A stretch of DNA of 64,000 nt from Nyssa sinensis (Eukaryota > Streptophyta > Magnoliopsida > Cornales > Nyssaceae). A program made the translations under genes and the position numbers. Each line of letters begins with the position of its first letter. The stretch's first letter is position 1. A model generated the notes under the pieces. The model did not search any database. It worked only from the letters and a program-made list of their open reading frames with translations, and was not told where the DNA came from. The stretch spans positions 31,025,307-31,089,306 of the forward strand of contig CM018035.1 in assembly GCA_008638375.1 (NCBI GenBank), written 5' to 3'. Shown here in pieces: positions 11,148-23,278 of this stretch.

Positions 11148-11420
11148 ATTGTTCATGTGTATATATATATATATCTATATATATTTGACTATACACGCAC
11201 AATACACACTTAATGTGTGTATCTGCATGTGTTAATATACACATATAATTATATGTATATTACTATATACTTGTGACACATAACATAATTATGTAATTGG
11301 AAATATACATATTTGTATATTTCCTGACCCTTGGCCCCTTCTCGTAGTAAGTTCTGGACTATCGTTTGTGTTATCGTAAAACGTATCATTAGGTTTGGTA
11401 TTTCAGGTCGGGGTATTACA

Positions 11421-11725
11421 AAATCCCTTTCCCCCCAATTTAGGCAAGGCAATAGACTGCTTGCTCCATAGAGGTAATAAGAGTAATCTTAAGAACCTCA
11501 TCATCCCACCTAATCCAAATTCTGCCATTATCAACATCAACATAATTATGGACAAAACTCCAATTAGGACATAAAGAAAGAGATACCTTCTCAAAATTGG
11601 CGTGCTTAACCTTTGTTTCCACCAACCCAAGACACGAAATAGCCTGAGCTCTAACAAGATGCTTTATTTCTTGTTGTTCAAGGGGAGATTAACACCCTTA
11701 ATGTTCCAGCAAGCTAAATTGATCA
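11421..11725 (-). pseudogene. LINE L1-b ORF2 N-terminus (endonuclease), cut by G2b
   Basis: On the minus strand it begins at about 11725 with INLACWNI, continues through ETKVKHANFEKVSLS, and matches L1-h over NYVDVDNGRIWIRWDDEV. One frameshift lies near 11630. At 11420 the G2b end interrupts it, and the downstream ORF2 continuation is not adjacent. This is the first ~100 residues of the APE-type endonuclease, without its full catalytic set. Confidence 0.85.
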
Positions 11726-12520
11726 TTTAAACCGAGAGAATTTTGAATTCTTCCCAAAGCCTTGCCCTGATCCATTTTGATGTTTCTTGCCCCTATTGTT
11801 GTGACTACCCTGGTTCCTCTTTTTAAGCAATTCTACGAAATCCACCAACTGCCTCCCAATGCTTGATGAATCCGATATAAGAATGGTATCCAGCCCTGAG
11901 ATATGAGTTCCTTCACTTTGCTGATCCCTACCTCTATCAACTAGAGTAGCTGGGATTGTTCCTTCCTCTGCCAAATCCTCTTGATTCTACAGATCCCCTT
12001 CCTTCCACTTATGGATACTTTCCACTCTAGTAGCCACATCACAAGGACTCCTCATGCGGTTTTCATTGAACACTTCTTTCTTCCCTATTTCTTCTTGGAA
12101 AGTAGAACTAGTGGAGGCTTCACCATTTTCATACAACACTTGAAACTGATTTAGCAAATTCACACTTAGCTTTCTAGGAGAGATACTGACCCTTGGGAGA
12201 GAACGATCACTAACTTTGGTTTCCTTTGGCTGGATATTAGGGTCCCCAGTTAAATTGGGATTAGAGTTCACTTCTGCTTCCTTAGGTTGCATATCCTTAT
12301 TTTTCCACACCTGTAGGAGAAGAAGTTTGCATTAACTTTGGTCATGCCCGAATTTCTTGCATTTCAAACAGAACTTAGGAATCCACTAGTATTCAACATA
12401 AATAGTAACATTTGTGTCCTCATCCAATTGAAGCTCAAATTGTTCTAGGGGGTCCTTACCAAGTTTGATTTCAATACAAATATACTCAAAATTGATCCGG
12501 CTAAGCTGCTCTCCTCCTTA
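11726..12520 (-). pseudogene. LINE L1-b ORF1: C-terminal half of nucleic-acid-binding protein
   Basis: Minus-strand frames in order: end of the DUF4283 region (EYICIEIKLGKDP), a zinc knuckle CLKCKKFGHDQS with its last Cys displaced by a stop, an acidic/Ser-rich linker (12310-11987), and a basic tail ending KNSKFSRFK just before ORF2. Stops lie near 12375, 12320 and 11984. The tail is homologous to the plus-strand piece at 12916-13330. RNA-binding role by family. The N-terminus is missing beyond 12520. Confidence 0.8.
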
Positions 12521-12915
12521 CTTGGCAAGTTCATCCTCGCCTGCTTTGTCTACACCATTTGGAGGGAAAGAAATGCTAGAATTTTTTTCAACTAGAAGAA
12601 TTCCCTTCAAGCCCTTATTGTTTAAATTCAAAATATGATCCATGGGCAGTTTTTCACCATTAGGGGCCTGCAACCTACTGATTCTAATAGGCGTTTCCAT
12701 TGTATTTAGTCTCTCCCTAGTAGTATTTTCTACAATTAGGTTTTTGATTTGTTCCCTAGTTGTTTTTTTTTCTGCTAGTAGGTTTCTGTTTTTGTAGCCT
12801 TGGGATAGGTGTCCTTCTTTATAGAAGTTCTCCCTTCCCCTAGGCTTGTTTCGGGGGTATACCCTCTTGATCTTGTACATTTTCTCCATTTTATGCATTT
12901 ATTTTCCCATCAAAG
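12521..12915 (+). mobile_element. L1-c: LINE 3' tail fragment
   Basis: Matches the end of LINE ORF2 (CFVYTIWRERNARIFF, then STOP) and the whole 3' UTR, including GGGGGTATACCCTC. It lies head-on against L1-b and ends where ORF1 sequence of L1-d begins. Its last ~240 bp (12676-12915) recur inside the tandem module at 43966-44200 and 45105-45338. Confidence 0.8.
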
Positions 12916-13365
12916 CAAAAAAGGGAAGCCTCCACTAGTTCTGATCACCAAGAAGAGAAAGGGAAGCAAGAAGTGGGGTGCAATGAAAATTGCAAAAAGT
13001 GTGCTTATCAAGTTGAAGCTAGAATGGGAATTAGTCATGAACTAGATGAAAAGGAACCACAAGTTGAAAGGGTATTGGGGGAGGAAGAAAAGGCACCAGC
13101 AACTCCAATTGATAGAGGGAAGCTTGATAAGAGTGAAGGAACTCAGAACCCCAAGATGGAAACCACTCCAATCACTGCTCTAAATTCAAAGGAAATAGGG
13201 AGGCAAGTTGTGGATTCAATGGAATTGCCCAAGAAGAGGAATCAAAGTAGTCAAAGCAAAATGGGGAAGAAGCAACAAAAGGGATTCGGGCAAGGCTCTT
13301 GTAGGAATTCAAAATTCTTCTAGTTTAAATGATCAATTTAGCTTGTTGCAACATAAGGGGTGTTA
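12916..13365 (+). pseudogene. LINE L1-d: ORF1 C-terminus and ORF2 start
   Basis: Open to 13323 with a knuckle remnant (NCKKCAYQ), an acidic linker and a basic tail (PKKRNQSSQSKMGKKQQKG), then the ORF2 start INLACCNIRGVN at 13331-13365. It is cut at 13366 by the poly(T)/3' end of the oppositely oriented L1-e. The rest of this LINE probably resumes at 23301, with roughly the endonuclease domain missing. That link is inferred from orientation and family. Confidence 0.75.
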
Positions 13366-15018
13366 ATTGTTTTTTTTGGTAAGTAAAATTTTATAACCAA
13401 AAAGAAAGATATACATGAGGAACAAAACAAAGCTCAAAAACAAGGAGCTACATAGCAAACAAAAGAACAAGACTAAAACAAGTGGGAAAATGAGGGAAGG
13501 CCTTCAGCAACATTAACCGCCATCCTAACCCACCAAACCAATAACTAAATGTCCAAATTCAAATCCCACCGCAATAACAGATCTTCATCAAGAAGAAAAC
13601 ATCTAAGGCTACGGTCACCAATCAACTTGCTCCGTACCATCAGATTAATAGCCTCAATAAGTTGATCTTTAGTTCTTGCTTCATCATTGAAACACCTCCG
13701 ATTCCGCTCAAGCCAAATAGTATGAATCAGAGTAGAAAGCACCAACTTACTTATATAACCATGAGCCAACTTCCCTTTAAAAGTTTGAGAGGCCCAATGA
13801 ATTGTGTCTTGCCAGGGGCAAGGGGACCAACTCAGATTACACTTGGCTATAAGGTAAAGCCATAAGTCAAGAGTAAAAGGACAACTAAAGAAGAGGTGAG
13901 CATGGTCTTCCAAAGGTTGCCCACAGAAAACATATTCCATTTCAAGGTCGCTTTTAAACTGCAAAACACGATCTTTAGTAGTAAGGCTCTTCCGAATGGC
14001 TAACCAAAGGATGAAATTGCATCTGGGAATGGCATGAGAGAACCACACCAGCTTCCAGCATGGAACTTAAGGCTTAGAGACCTAAGTCGTATGCCAAGCT
14101 AAATTCGTAGAAAAAACTTCAGAAAGGTGGCCCAACGATTGGAGTTGGTCAATCATATGCTGATTTGGAGTAAACCCCGGGGGAATAGAGTGTTTAAGCT
14201 CAATTAAGTGGTGAGAGTTAACACTAGGCCACCTCTACTCATTCCCTTCAATGATTTGGCCAGCTTCGGTTGATCCAGAAAGCCCTGAATCATAGATAAC
14301 TCGATCTCGCATAGCCTCCTATATAGGATCCGACGGGAGCCAATAGTCAAACCAAAGAGAAGTATGCTGACCATTTCCCACCATGTGCAGAATTAAAGAT
14401 TTAAACCGTGCTCTAAGCTTCATTAACTTCCTCTACACCAAGAGCAAGCACCTGGACAATTAGCCTCCCAGAGGTGCTTTTGCTTCAAAATGTTAGCACG
14501 AATCCAAGTAACCCACAAAGAAGAGCTATAAGGATCACTCAATCGCCAGAGATGCTTAAAGGCTGCAACTTTATTCCAATCCTCCAGCTTCTTAATCCCC
14601 AACCCACCTTCTCTTTAGGGTAAGTGACATCATCGCAAGCAACCTTGGCTTTAGAAGATTCAAATCTGATCCAGACTAGAGAAAAACCCTCTTAATCTTC
14701 TCAATTTCTCGGATAATCTTCTTTGAGAGCACAAAATGCGAAGTCCAATAAACCTGCATGCTGAAAATGACTGACTTGATGAGTTGTAAACAACCCACAA
14801 AGGAAAGATACTTGGAAGTCCAGGTTTTAACTTTGGACATAATCCGATCAAGTAGCACCTTGCAATTAATTGCCTTCAACTTGGAGGAAATCAAAGGCAA
14901 CCCTAGGAAACGCATAGGTAAATTCCCTTCCAGAAAAACCCACTACTTCTATAATATCATTCTTGCCTTACGTAGAAACTCCAGAGAGGAAGATGTTGCT
15001 CTTAGCCTTATTTGGATT
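13366..15018 (-). pseudogene. LINE L1-e: ORF2 C-terminal part and 3' end
   Basis: The 3' end is at 13366 (T-run then GGTAAGTAAAATTTTATAACC). The minus-strand frame 14048-13545 is the zf-RVT domain (VFCGQPLEDHAHLFFSCPFTLDLW) ending LLLRWDLNLDI. Upstream, at 14915-14676, is the post-RT region (LPLISSKLKAINCKVLLDRI). Stops and shifts occur near 14050, 14280, 14620 and 14680. The body is interrupted at 15018 by the Athila element and continues for a few codons at 23279-23300. Confidence 0.88.
15014..15018. repeat. Target-site duplication, left copy (Athila element)
   Basis: GGATT at 15014-15018 repeats at 23274-23278 directly outside the right LTR. Joining the two flanks restores LINE L1-e sequence. 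Confidence 0.85.
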
Positions 15019-16678
15019 TCATGAGTGCGTAAAAGTGCACTCTAAATACTCTATTATTAGATTAAAATGCTAAAAATGTGACCCTATTATTAGAGCATAA
15101 GGTTTAATATTTTAATTCATTTATATTTAATTTTATGACATATTTTCTGTTTAAGTGAACTAACTAATATATTTATTGAATTAGGCAAGCATTGAAGGTG
15201 AAAGAAGAAATATGGGTTATATTGTGCAATTTTTAGCTTTTAGGCAGATTCGATCTATGGAATTGCAATTGAGGTTTGGATGGCGTTAGATTTTCAAAAT
15301 GAGAAAGTGGTCTTCATGAAGTCTTTCGAGTACATCTTAATCTTTTCAGAAAGGTGTGGTTTGCAAAAATCCGAGTTCGTTTGGGCTTCCAAACGTTGTT
15401 TCAAAGTCAGGCCTGGAAAGCTAGATTCCTGTCCGAACTAGCAAACTTCAGTGGGTCATAACTTGAGCTTTAGAAATCCAAATCAAGTGATTAAAAAGCC
15501 TAAAATTATCTACACATCCAGGAATACAACTTTCGTGCAGAACCCGAATTAAGATTCAGTTGTTATCTAATAGAAAAAGGAGCCTAATGGTTGCGGCTAG
15601 GGAGTAGGATGGCTGAACCAAGGCAAAGCTAGAAGAAAGAAAGAGAAAAGCAAAACAATAAAAAAAGGGAAAAAGCCCAAGAAGGAGCCGTCCAGCCAAG
15701 CGCAACAAAAAGAAAGCAAAGGAAAAAAAAAAAGCCCAGGAAGGAGGGGCATGCGGGTTGAATGAAAAGTGGGGCCCAGGCACAGGTTAAAAAAAATGAA
15801 GAGAATAAAAAAGGTTCGAGCGGCTGTTTTTAGGAAAGTTGCGCAAGGAGGGGGTCCGGCAGTTGTGCGGAGAACAGAAAACAGTGGCTAGCGGCTACGC
15901 AAGCGTTGAACAGAAACAGAAAAATAGCCGCAGCTACTTCATGGCAGATTATTTTTTCTTGAAATTTGTGTTGCTGGTTCTGTGTATGAGTAACTAAATT
16001 TCTAAGTAGGGCTAGGGATGAACTTGCACACGAGATGGTACATTTAATTTATTTTTGATTCATGTGCTGGATTTTTATTTTTTAAAACTCTTTGTTTTAT
16101 CATTCTCAATTTATTGTTGCCGAATAATTAAAGAGTTTATTCCGTTTATAGATTCAGTCAGGCTTTTTCTATTGAATGGATTGGTTCTTTGATTATTTTT
16201 GGATGAATTGATTATTTATATTGATTTAATTCTTTGCTACAATATTGCACCTGGGTATATTGTCGTTGTTGGGTTCTTTCAATGTGCATAACAATTTGTG
16301 GGATTTAAAAGTGATGAATGATTTTTCAAAGGGTTACATTTGGTTTAATTTTGGTTTATAATTCTATATCTTCCAATTGAGATTTTTGGAGTTAAATTCT
16401 CAATTGGGTTATCAATGAATTAAAAATAATTAAAATACCGGATATGTGCAAGGGATTCCCGATGCTCTACTGTTCGTTAATTTAAGTATTTTCTTTCGTT
16501 AATCACTTGGTTTAATTTTAATTTTCGGTTTGAATCACTTTTTATATTTTTATTTTCTCGTTAATCATTTAATATTTTCTTCAGCTTCTTTATTCTGCCT
16601 GTTATTCTTTTGTCTCCCTATGGAATTGACACCCCAAAGCTACACTACAACTACCGCGTTATTCTTTGGGTGTAATCA
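15019..16678 (+). repeat. Athila element 5' LTR
   Basis: Aligns with 21589-23273 along its whole length. It opens TCATGAGTGCGTAAAAGTGC, with the first dinucleotide TC where the 3' LTR has TG, and closes GGGTGTAATCA. The conserved interior includes purine-rich AAGAAAGCAAAGGAAAAA tracts and the AACACCCCAAAGCTACAC-like end region. The minus-strand frame at 15556-15783 is an artefact of this tract. Confidence 0.92.
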
Positions 16679-16680
16679 AA

Positions 16681-16701
16681 TTTTGGCGCCATTGCCAGGG
16701 A
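16681..16701 (+). other. Primer-binding site
   Basis: TTTTGGCGCCATTGCCAGGG lies two bases after the LTR. TGGCGCC(G)TTGCCGGGGA-like PBSs are characteristic of Athila elements; here there are a few substitutions. Confidence 0.8.
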
Positions 16702-16865
16702 GACGATAGAAGGATCGGTAGATAGTTTTTTTTTCCAGTAGTTTGTCAAGGCGGTAACTTCGTTCCCTTCTTTTTACTTGCTGCATTGTTATTTTATTTT
16801 ATTTTTTCTTTTCATATTTTATTTTAATTTATTTTTTTAATTTTTTTATTTTATTGTTATCTTGC

Positions 16866-17963
16866 ATGCATAATAGGTATAGGGACGCATTAGGTCGATT
16901 TGCTTGTAGGCCTGTGTTAGACTCAGATTTAGAGTCTAATTTTTTTATTTTTTCTAATTTTTTGTTTGATAATTCTTCTAATTCTGAAAATATGAGTGAA
17001 CACAAGGATCAACCCACCAGGACCCTTCAGGATTACCTCCACCCTACACGCATAGCCACACCATCATGCATCATGTTTCCACCTAATACTCATCAAATTG
17101 ATGTTAAAACGGGGGTGATACAGTTACTCCCTACATTTCATGGTTTGGAAAATGAAAATCCATATGTGCACATTAGGGAGTTTGAAGAGGTAGTTGCGAC
17201 TTTCCATAGTCAAAATGCAACACAAGACATTGTGAGACTTAAGTTCTTTCCTTTCTCTTTGAAGGATAGAGCTAAGAGTTGGCTATATTCACTGAGACCA
17301 CGGTCGATTGGATTGTGGAATGAGATGACTCAGGCTTTCTTTACTAAATTCTTTCCCCAACACAAAACCAATGCTTTAAAAAGACAGATCTCCACTTTTG
17401 CACAAAAAGACAGTGAGACTTTGTATCAGTCTTGGGAGATATTTAAGGAATTGTTGAGTATGTGCCCTCACCATGGGTATGAGAGTTGGCGTTTCGTGAG
17501 TTACTTCTATGAGGGACTTACACCTAGAGAGCTCCAATTTGTAGAAATGATGTGTAATGGTGAATTTTTGCAGAAAGATCCTGATGAGGCCATAGAGTAC
17601 CTTAATGAGCTTGCTGAAAAAGCTCACACTTGGACAGGACCTAGTGCTCTTGAGAGCACAAATAGGTCACGACCTACAGGGAACCAAAATGGTGCTGGAA
17701 TTTACCATCTTAGGAAGGAGGACAACCTGAAGGCTAAGGTGGAGATACTCACTAGGGAGTTAGAGGTGTTAAAAGCTTGGGACTTAAAGGCAACGCACTT
17801 GGCTAATCATGTAGAGTCTTTTAGATCATGTTCTGTGTGTGGCGGGGTAGATCACATCGCCCAAGAGTGTCCCACAGTTGCTGAGATGAGAAGGATGTAT
17901 GATGAACAATGTAATACCTTAGGTATGTACAAGAAACCTTTCACGCCCTCCTCTGAGACTTAA
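16866..17963 (+). pseudogene. Athila-type gag, interrupted by a TAA
   Basis: Start taken at ATG 16866 (MHNRYRDALGRF); the next ATG is at 16992. Athila gag signatures are clear: RTLQDYLHPTR, QLLPTFHGLENENPY, HIREFEEV, LKFFPFSLKDRAKSWL, MCPHHGYESW and FVEMMCNGEF. A CSVCGGVDHIAQECP knuckle follows. Gag forms the virus-like particle. The TAA at 17961-17963 (TAC in the 7756-8383 fragment) ends the frame mid-protein, and the remaining gag lies in the next entry. Confidence 0.9.
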
Positions 17964-19308
17964 AATCCGGGGTGGCACAATCACCCCAATTTTAGCTGGA
18001 AGTCTGAAAACCAGCCACCTGCACCACCACCTACACAACCTCCTAGACCATACCCTGCACCATATCATGCATCTTCATCTTCTAGGAATTTTTTAGAAGA
18101 CACTTTGCATGCTTTTATTGAAGCACAGGGTAAGACTAACCAAAAGTTTGAATCTTTGATTACACAGGTTGTGGAAGAAAACAAGGAGATAAAGAGCCAA
18201 GTGTCCAAATTGATGAGCTTTCTGAGTGTGAATGAGCGAGGTAGATTCCCTTTTCAAGCTCAGTCCACAGCCCATGGTCAACACATGGCGAAAGAAAATT
18301 TGAGGGGTGTGAACGCCATTGTGACTCGAAGTGGTAAGTCATTACACATCCTAACAATGGACAAATCAGGGGATGTGGAGAAGGATCAAGATAGTAGTAA
18401 TGCTGAGCTGCCCAAGGAACCAGAGGTGACAAAGAACCATGTTAAGGTACCATGCCCACAAGCTTTAAAATCAAACAAGCGAACTTTGGATCCTAGCAAT
18501 GAAATCCTAGAGAATCTCGGGCAGGTAAAAATCAATCTTCCTCTTTTGCATGTGATTAAACAAGTTCCTACTTATTTAAAAGTTCTTAAAGATTTGTGTA
18601 CAGTTAAGAGGAAGCACCATGTGAAGAAGACAACGTTCTTGACAAAGCAAGTTAGTGCTCTAATTGAACAAATGATTCCTCCCAAGTATAAGGATCCTAG
18701 TTGTCCAACCATTGCATGCAGAATTGGAAATCATGAGTTTGGGCAAGCTTTACTTGATTTAGGAGCTAGTGTGAATTTAATGCCTTATTCTATTTATTTG
18801 CAGATGGGGTTGGGAGAAAACAAACCAACTTCTGTGGTATTGCAATTGGCTGACCGTTCTGTCAGAGTGCCACGGGGTGTGGTAGAGGATGTTCTGATTC
18901 AAATTGATAAATTTTATTATCAGTATTGATTTCATAATCCTTGACACTAGCTCTGTTGTTGACTTTACTTCCAAAATTCCTTTGATTTTAGGTAGGCCTT
19001 TCCTTGCCACTGCTAATGCTCTTTTTAATTGCAGGAATGGGCTCATGAAGCTGTCTTTTGGAAACATGACTCTCGAGGTGAATATCTTCCATATTGCAAA
19101 ACAGCCAGAAGAGGAGGACGAGAGCTGCCAGACGTACATGATTGATTCACTCATTGATTCACTAATGGATAGGGGAGTTCCTACAACTCATGATTTTGAT
19201 CCCCTTGAGCATTTTCTTGTTAATTCTGAGTTTGATTATATTACTGATCCATCTGATGTGGTTGATATTTGTGCTATTTTTGACAGAACTCAAGATTATG
19301 GAGCATAG
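17964..19308 (+). pseudogene. Athila-type gag C-terminus and aspartic protease
   Basis: After the stop the same frame resumes with NPGWHNHPNFSW, a Pro-rich stretch and a coiled-coil-like segment (KFESLITQVVEENKEIKSQ). The retroviral-type aspartic protease follows, with active-site DLGASVNLMPYSIY (about 18758-18800) and flap/C-terminal motifs SVVLQLADRSV and IPLILGRPFLATANAL. Athila proteases normally have DLGA, so the active site looks intact. A stop at 18929 breaks the protease, and the remainder (18930-19308) continues in a shifted frame. Confidence 0.9.
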
Positions 19309-19329
19309 GGATGGCAACTGAAGTTTGAG

Positions 19330-19908
19330 GAGTTGCCTAAAACAAGTGAAGAGAAGATTCCTTCAAGTGTGGAAGCACCCAAAGTTGAATTGAAGCCCTT
19401 GCCTAAGGGTTTAAAAATCAATTTGGAGGAAGGAACTAGCCCTCGTAGAGACCCCCAGCATAAGCTTAATCCCACTATGAAAGAAGTGGTGAAAAATGAC
19501 CTTAGAGAGAAGCATTTTAATTTTGACATGGGAGAAGCAGGTAAGCTAAGAAAATTGCAATTGACTGAGTTAGAGGAATTGAGAAATGATGCTTATGAGA
19601 ACTCTAGAATCTATAAGGCTAAAATGAAAGCGTTTTATGATCAAAATATTTTGAGAAAAACGTTTAAGCCTAATGATAGAGTGTTCTTATATGATTCTAG
19701 ACTCCATAAGCACCAAGGAAAACTCAGGTCTAGGTGAACATGCCACTTTATAGTGAAGAATGTTTTTGAAAATGGGGTAGTCAAAATAGAGGATCCTAAG
19801 GATGGTCAAATTTTTAAAGTAAATGGTCAGTGCCTTAAAATTTTAATTGATAGGAAAGTTCTGGAAGTGGAAGACATTTCACTTATGGACCCTGTCTATC
19901 CACCTTGA
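19330..19908 (+). pseudogene. Athila-type pol remnant: RT start joined to integrase C-terminus
   Basis: Frame 19333-19737 fuses a piece that normally precedes RT (KVELKPLPKGLKI), the RT entry segment (RDPQHKLNPTMKEVVK) and, without RT, RNase H or the integrase core, the integrase tail (RKLQLTELEELRNDAYEN). After a TGA at 19735, GQIFKVNGQ and ISLMDPVYPP end the protein at 19908. At least two internal deletions are required. No catalytic RT or integrase residues remain. Confidence 0.88.
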
Positions 19909-21573
19909 TTACGCCATACAAATATTTCTTTTTCTTTTTCTTTATTTTATTTGTTTTGTTTTGTTTTTTGTTCTCTTTTATTTTCGTTTGTTTTTCCTTT
20001 TGTTTGCTGCTATTATTTTTTTTTGTTTTGTTTTATTTGCAGGTTAATTTCATTTTGTTAGTTCAGATTGCCATTTTTGGTGCTTAGCAAGCTGCCCATG
20101 TCCCACATCAGGTGTATTTTATCCTTTTCAGTACCCTCCATCCAATTTTGATTGTTAAACATTGAGGACAATGTTTCATTTAAGTTGGGGGGTGGTGGTG
20201 CAACTTCAACATTTAAACATTTAAAATGTTGTGGCATATTTTCATGTGTCAATTTTTTTAAAAAAAATTTGCATCCCATGTGCATCTTTTTCACATGAGT
20301 ACTTATTCTCATTCATAGCCATTTTTGTGAATTCACTGAATCCACCATAATCATTCTGTTGAGGCATTCACAGAACTTTTAATTCACTTATCCAAATTTT
20401 GTGGTAAGTTGGTGGTTTGACACATGTAGCTAGATGACTCTTTCGCTTAAGTATTCATGTGAGTTTTAGAGAGAATTGAGAGCTTTCAAATGCATGAAAT
20501 TGTGATAAGCATTCATTGATCTGTTGAATTGGGCACTTCTTTTGAGAATATCATTACATGGTTGGTGGTATGATGATGGATATACTTGGGATATGACGAA
20601 GGTCAACTTAGGATTAACGTTTGAGCCTTTCAAGCTAACCCTTCTCATCATAGACCCTTAGTAGCCAACTTTGAGCCAACAAACACATATAGTCTTTTTT
20701 TTCATGTGCCCACATCATTCATACCGCTCTACATTGGAGTATAGCCTATACTTTGATTTTCCTACCCTTTTTGCTTCCAAGCGTGTACTAGGTGTGGAAT
20801 TTGCATTTCTTGTCTTTTGTGTTGAATTGAAAAAAAAAAAAAAAGACAAAGAAAAAGTAAAGAGTACAAGTGTGAAGTGTTCAGTTGGGTGAGCATCAAT
20901 TGTCAAAAAAAAAAAAAATTAAAAAAAAAAAAAAAGTTGAAGAGGAAAGAAGAAGAATGAGAACTTTTGTTATTCAGTGATCTGAAAAGTTGAAGAGTAC
21001 ATCAAGTGAGAAGTTTGGTTTGCTATGATTTCTAATAAAATTCTCTTAGTATGTACTTGGAAGTTTTTGGATCCTTTTTATCCTTTTCTTCGTATAGCCC
21101 CTAACCAGAGCCACGTTACAACCTTTTTACGTTGATCGTTCTGATCCTAAGTAAGCTTGTGGAAACAGTGGCAGAAGTTTCAATTGTTAGTGCTCCTATC
21201 ATAAGATCAATGTTTACTTGTTGCTTAAACATAATTGCTTAATTCTTCATTAAGCGTGTACACGCCTTGTTAACTCCATAGAGAGAACACCTACATAAAG
21301 AACTTTTATACCCATGAGATATGGAGTTGAACCTTTTGATTGAGATGTTTTTGATGTTGCATGTGTCATGGTTTGTGGTTAGATGGATACGGTTTGGAGC
21401 GCACACACACTCTGCGAATTGCTATAAGTGGATTGGTTGTCATAGGGTTATTGAATTCCTAAAATTGCTTTGATATGTGAATCTGAAAAATGTGATTAGA
21501 TGCCTTCTGTGTGTGATTTTCTTTGGTCTCTTTTGCCATTTTTGTATGGAAAATTGCTAGAGAGTAGAATTGA
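19909..21573 (+). other. Athila element non-coding 3' region
   Basis: T-rich stretch, an internal purine-rich AAGTTGGGGGGTGGTGG at 20183, and A-runs near 20830 and 20905. Athila elements often carry an env-like ORF here. I see no long frame or membrane-protein signature, so env appears absent. Confidence 0.7.
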
Positions 21574-21588
21574 GCAAGTTGGGGGGTG
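21574..21588 (+). other. Polypurine tract
   Basis: AGCAAGTTGGGGGGTG immediately precedes the 3' LTR start TGATGAGTGCG. It is the expected plus-strand primer site. Confidence 0.8.
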
Positions 21589-23273
21589 TGATGAGTGCGT
21601 AAAAGTGCACTCTAAATACTCTATTATTAGATTAAAATGCTAAAAATGTGACCCTATTATTAGAGCATAAGATTTAATATTCTTAATTCATTTATATTTA
21701 ATTTTATGACATATTTTCTATTTAAGTGAGCTGACTAATACATTTATTGGATTAGGGAAGCATTGAAGGTGAAAGAAGAGATATGGGTTATATTGTACAA
21801 TTTTTAGCTTTTAGGCAGATTCGATCTATGGAACTTCAATTAAGGTTTGGATGGCGTTAGATTTTCAGAATGAGAAAGTGGTCTTCATGAAGTCTTTAGA
21901 GCACATCTTAATTTTTTCAGAAAGGTATGGTTTGCAAAAATCTGAGTTCATTTGGGCCTCCAAACATTGTTTCAAAGTCAAGCCTGGAAAGCTGAATTCT
22001 TGTCCGAACTAGCAAATTTCAGTGGGTCATAACTTGAGTTTTAGAAATCCAAATCAAGTGATTCAAAATCCTAAAATTATCTACACATCCAGGGATACAA
22101 CTTCTGTGAAGAACTTGAATCAAGATTCAGTTTTTATCTAATAGACAAAGGAGCCTAAAGGTTGCGGCTGTTGGCTGTACGGCTGGGGAGCAGGACGGCT
22201 GAACCAAGGCAAAGCCAGAATAAACAAAGAGAAAAGCAAAAGAATAAACAAAGGGAAAAAGCCCAAGGAGGAGCTGTCCAGCCAGGCGCAACAAAAAGAA
22301 AGCAAAGGAAAAAAAAAAAAAAAGCCCAGGAAGGAGGCCGTGCGGGTTGAATGAAAAGTGGGGCCCAAGCGCTGGTTAAAAAAATGAAGAGAATAAAAGA
22401 GTTTCGGGCAACTATTTTTAGGAAAGCTGCGCAGGGAGGGGTCCGGCAGTTGTGCGAAGAATATAAAACAGCAGCTAGCGGTTGCGCAGGCGTTGAACAG
22501 AAACAGAAAAATAGCCGTAGCTACTTCATGCCAAATTATTTTTTCTTGAAATTTGTGTTGCTGATTCTGCGTATGGGTAACTAAATTTATAAGTAGGGCT
22601 AGGGATGAACTTGCACACGAGATGGTACATTTAATTTATTTTTGATTCATGTGCTGGATTTTTATTTATTAAAATTCTTTATTTTATCATTCTCAATTTA
22701 TTATTGCCGAATAATTAAAGAGTTTATTCTGTTTATATATTCAGTTAGGCTTTTTCTATTGAATGGATTGGTTCTTTGATTATTTTTCGATGAATTGATT
22801 ATTTATATTGATTCAATTCTTTGCTGTAATATTGCTCCTTGGGTATATTATCGTCGTTGGGTTCTTTCAATGTGGATAACAATTTATGGGATTTAAAAGT
22901 GATGAATGATTTTTCAAAGGGTTACATTTGGTTTAATTTTGGTTTATAATTCTATATCTTCCTGATTGAGATTTTTGGAATTAAATTCTTAATTGAGTTA
23001 TCAATGAATTAAAAATAATTAAAATTCTGGATATGTGCAAGGGATTCCCGACGCTCTACTGTTCGTTAATTTGAGTATTTCTTCTGTTAATCACTTGGTT
23101 TAATTTTAATTTTCTTTTTGAATCACTTTTTATATTTTTATTTTCTTGTTAATCATTTAATATTTTTTTTCAGCTTCTTTATTCTGTTTGTTATTCTTTT
23201 AATTTTGTCTCCTTCTGGAATCAACACCCCAAAGCTACACTACAACTACCGCGTTATTCTTAGGGCGTAATCA
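21589..23273 (+). repeat. Athila element 3' LTR
   Basis: Starts TGATGAGTGCG and ends GGGCGTAATCA, with GGATT following. It is the homologue of 15019-16678 with scattered substitutions. Confidence 0.93.
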
Positions 23274-23278
23274 GGATT

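Larger units (their letters stand above)
8384..11420 (-). mobile_element. G2b: Gb-subfamily giant LTR-ended element, 3' end missing
   Basis: Its outer end reads GGTCGGGGTATTACA at 11406-11420, i.e. TGTAATACCCCGACC inward, directly abutting LINE L1-b. Long stretches match G4 (36060-37260) and, inverted, G7. In sense order it carries AT and CT microsatellites, two tRNA-like cassettes, the 54-nt exon-like block and a donor-like site. It then breaks into the gag fragment at 8384. No protein-coding frame is credible. Confidence 0.75.
15019..23273 (+). mobile_element. Athila-type Ty3/gypsy retrotransposon, internally deleted
   Basis: An 8.25-kb element with two ~1.67-kb LTRs, a PBS, an Athila gag and protease, scraps of RT and integrase, a long non-coding 3' region and a PPT. 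It carries a 5-bp TSD. Most of RT, RNase H and integrase has been deleted, so it could only have moved with proteins from another copy. The LTRs differ at scattered sites and by small indels, so the insertion is not recent. Confidence 0.93.

Noticed and set aside
10963..11244. Open frames on both strands rich in Tyr/Ile/His/Thr
   Set aside because: They come from (TA)n, (TG)n and (CA)n tracts in G2b; low complexity with no homology-like motif.
15556..15783. 75-codon hydrophobic frame on the minus strand (also 22138-22368)
   Set aside because: It lies in the purine-rich tract of both Athila LTRs; the reverse complement simply gives Phe/Leu runs.
19847..20087. Possible small membrane protein (Phe/Leu-rich)
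   Set aside because: Translation of a T-rich untranslated stretch after the Athila pol stop; no start context and no conserved residues. It is not an env gene.
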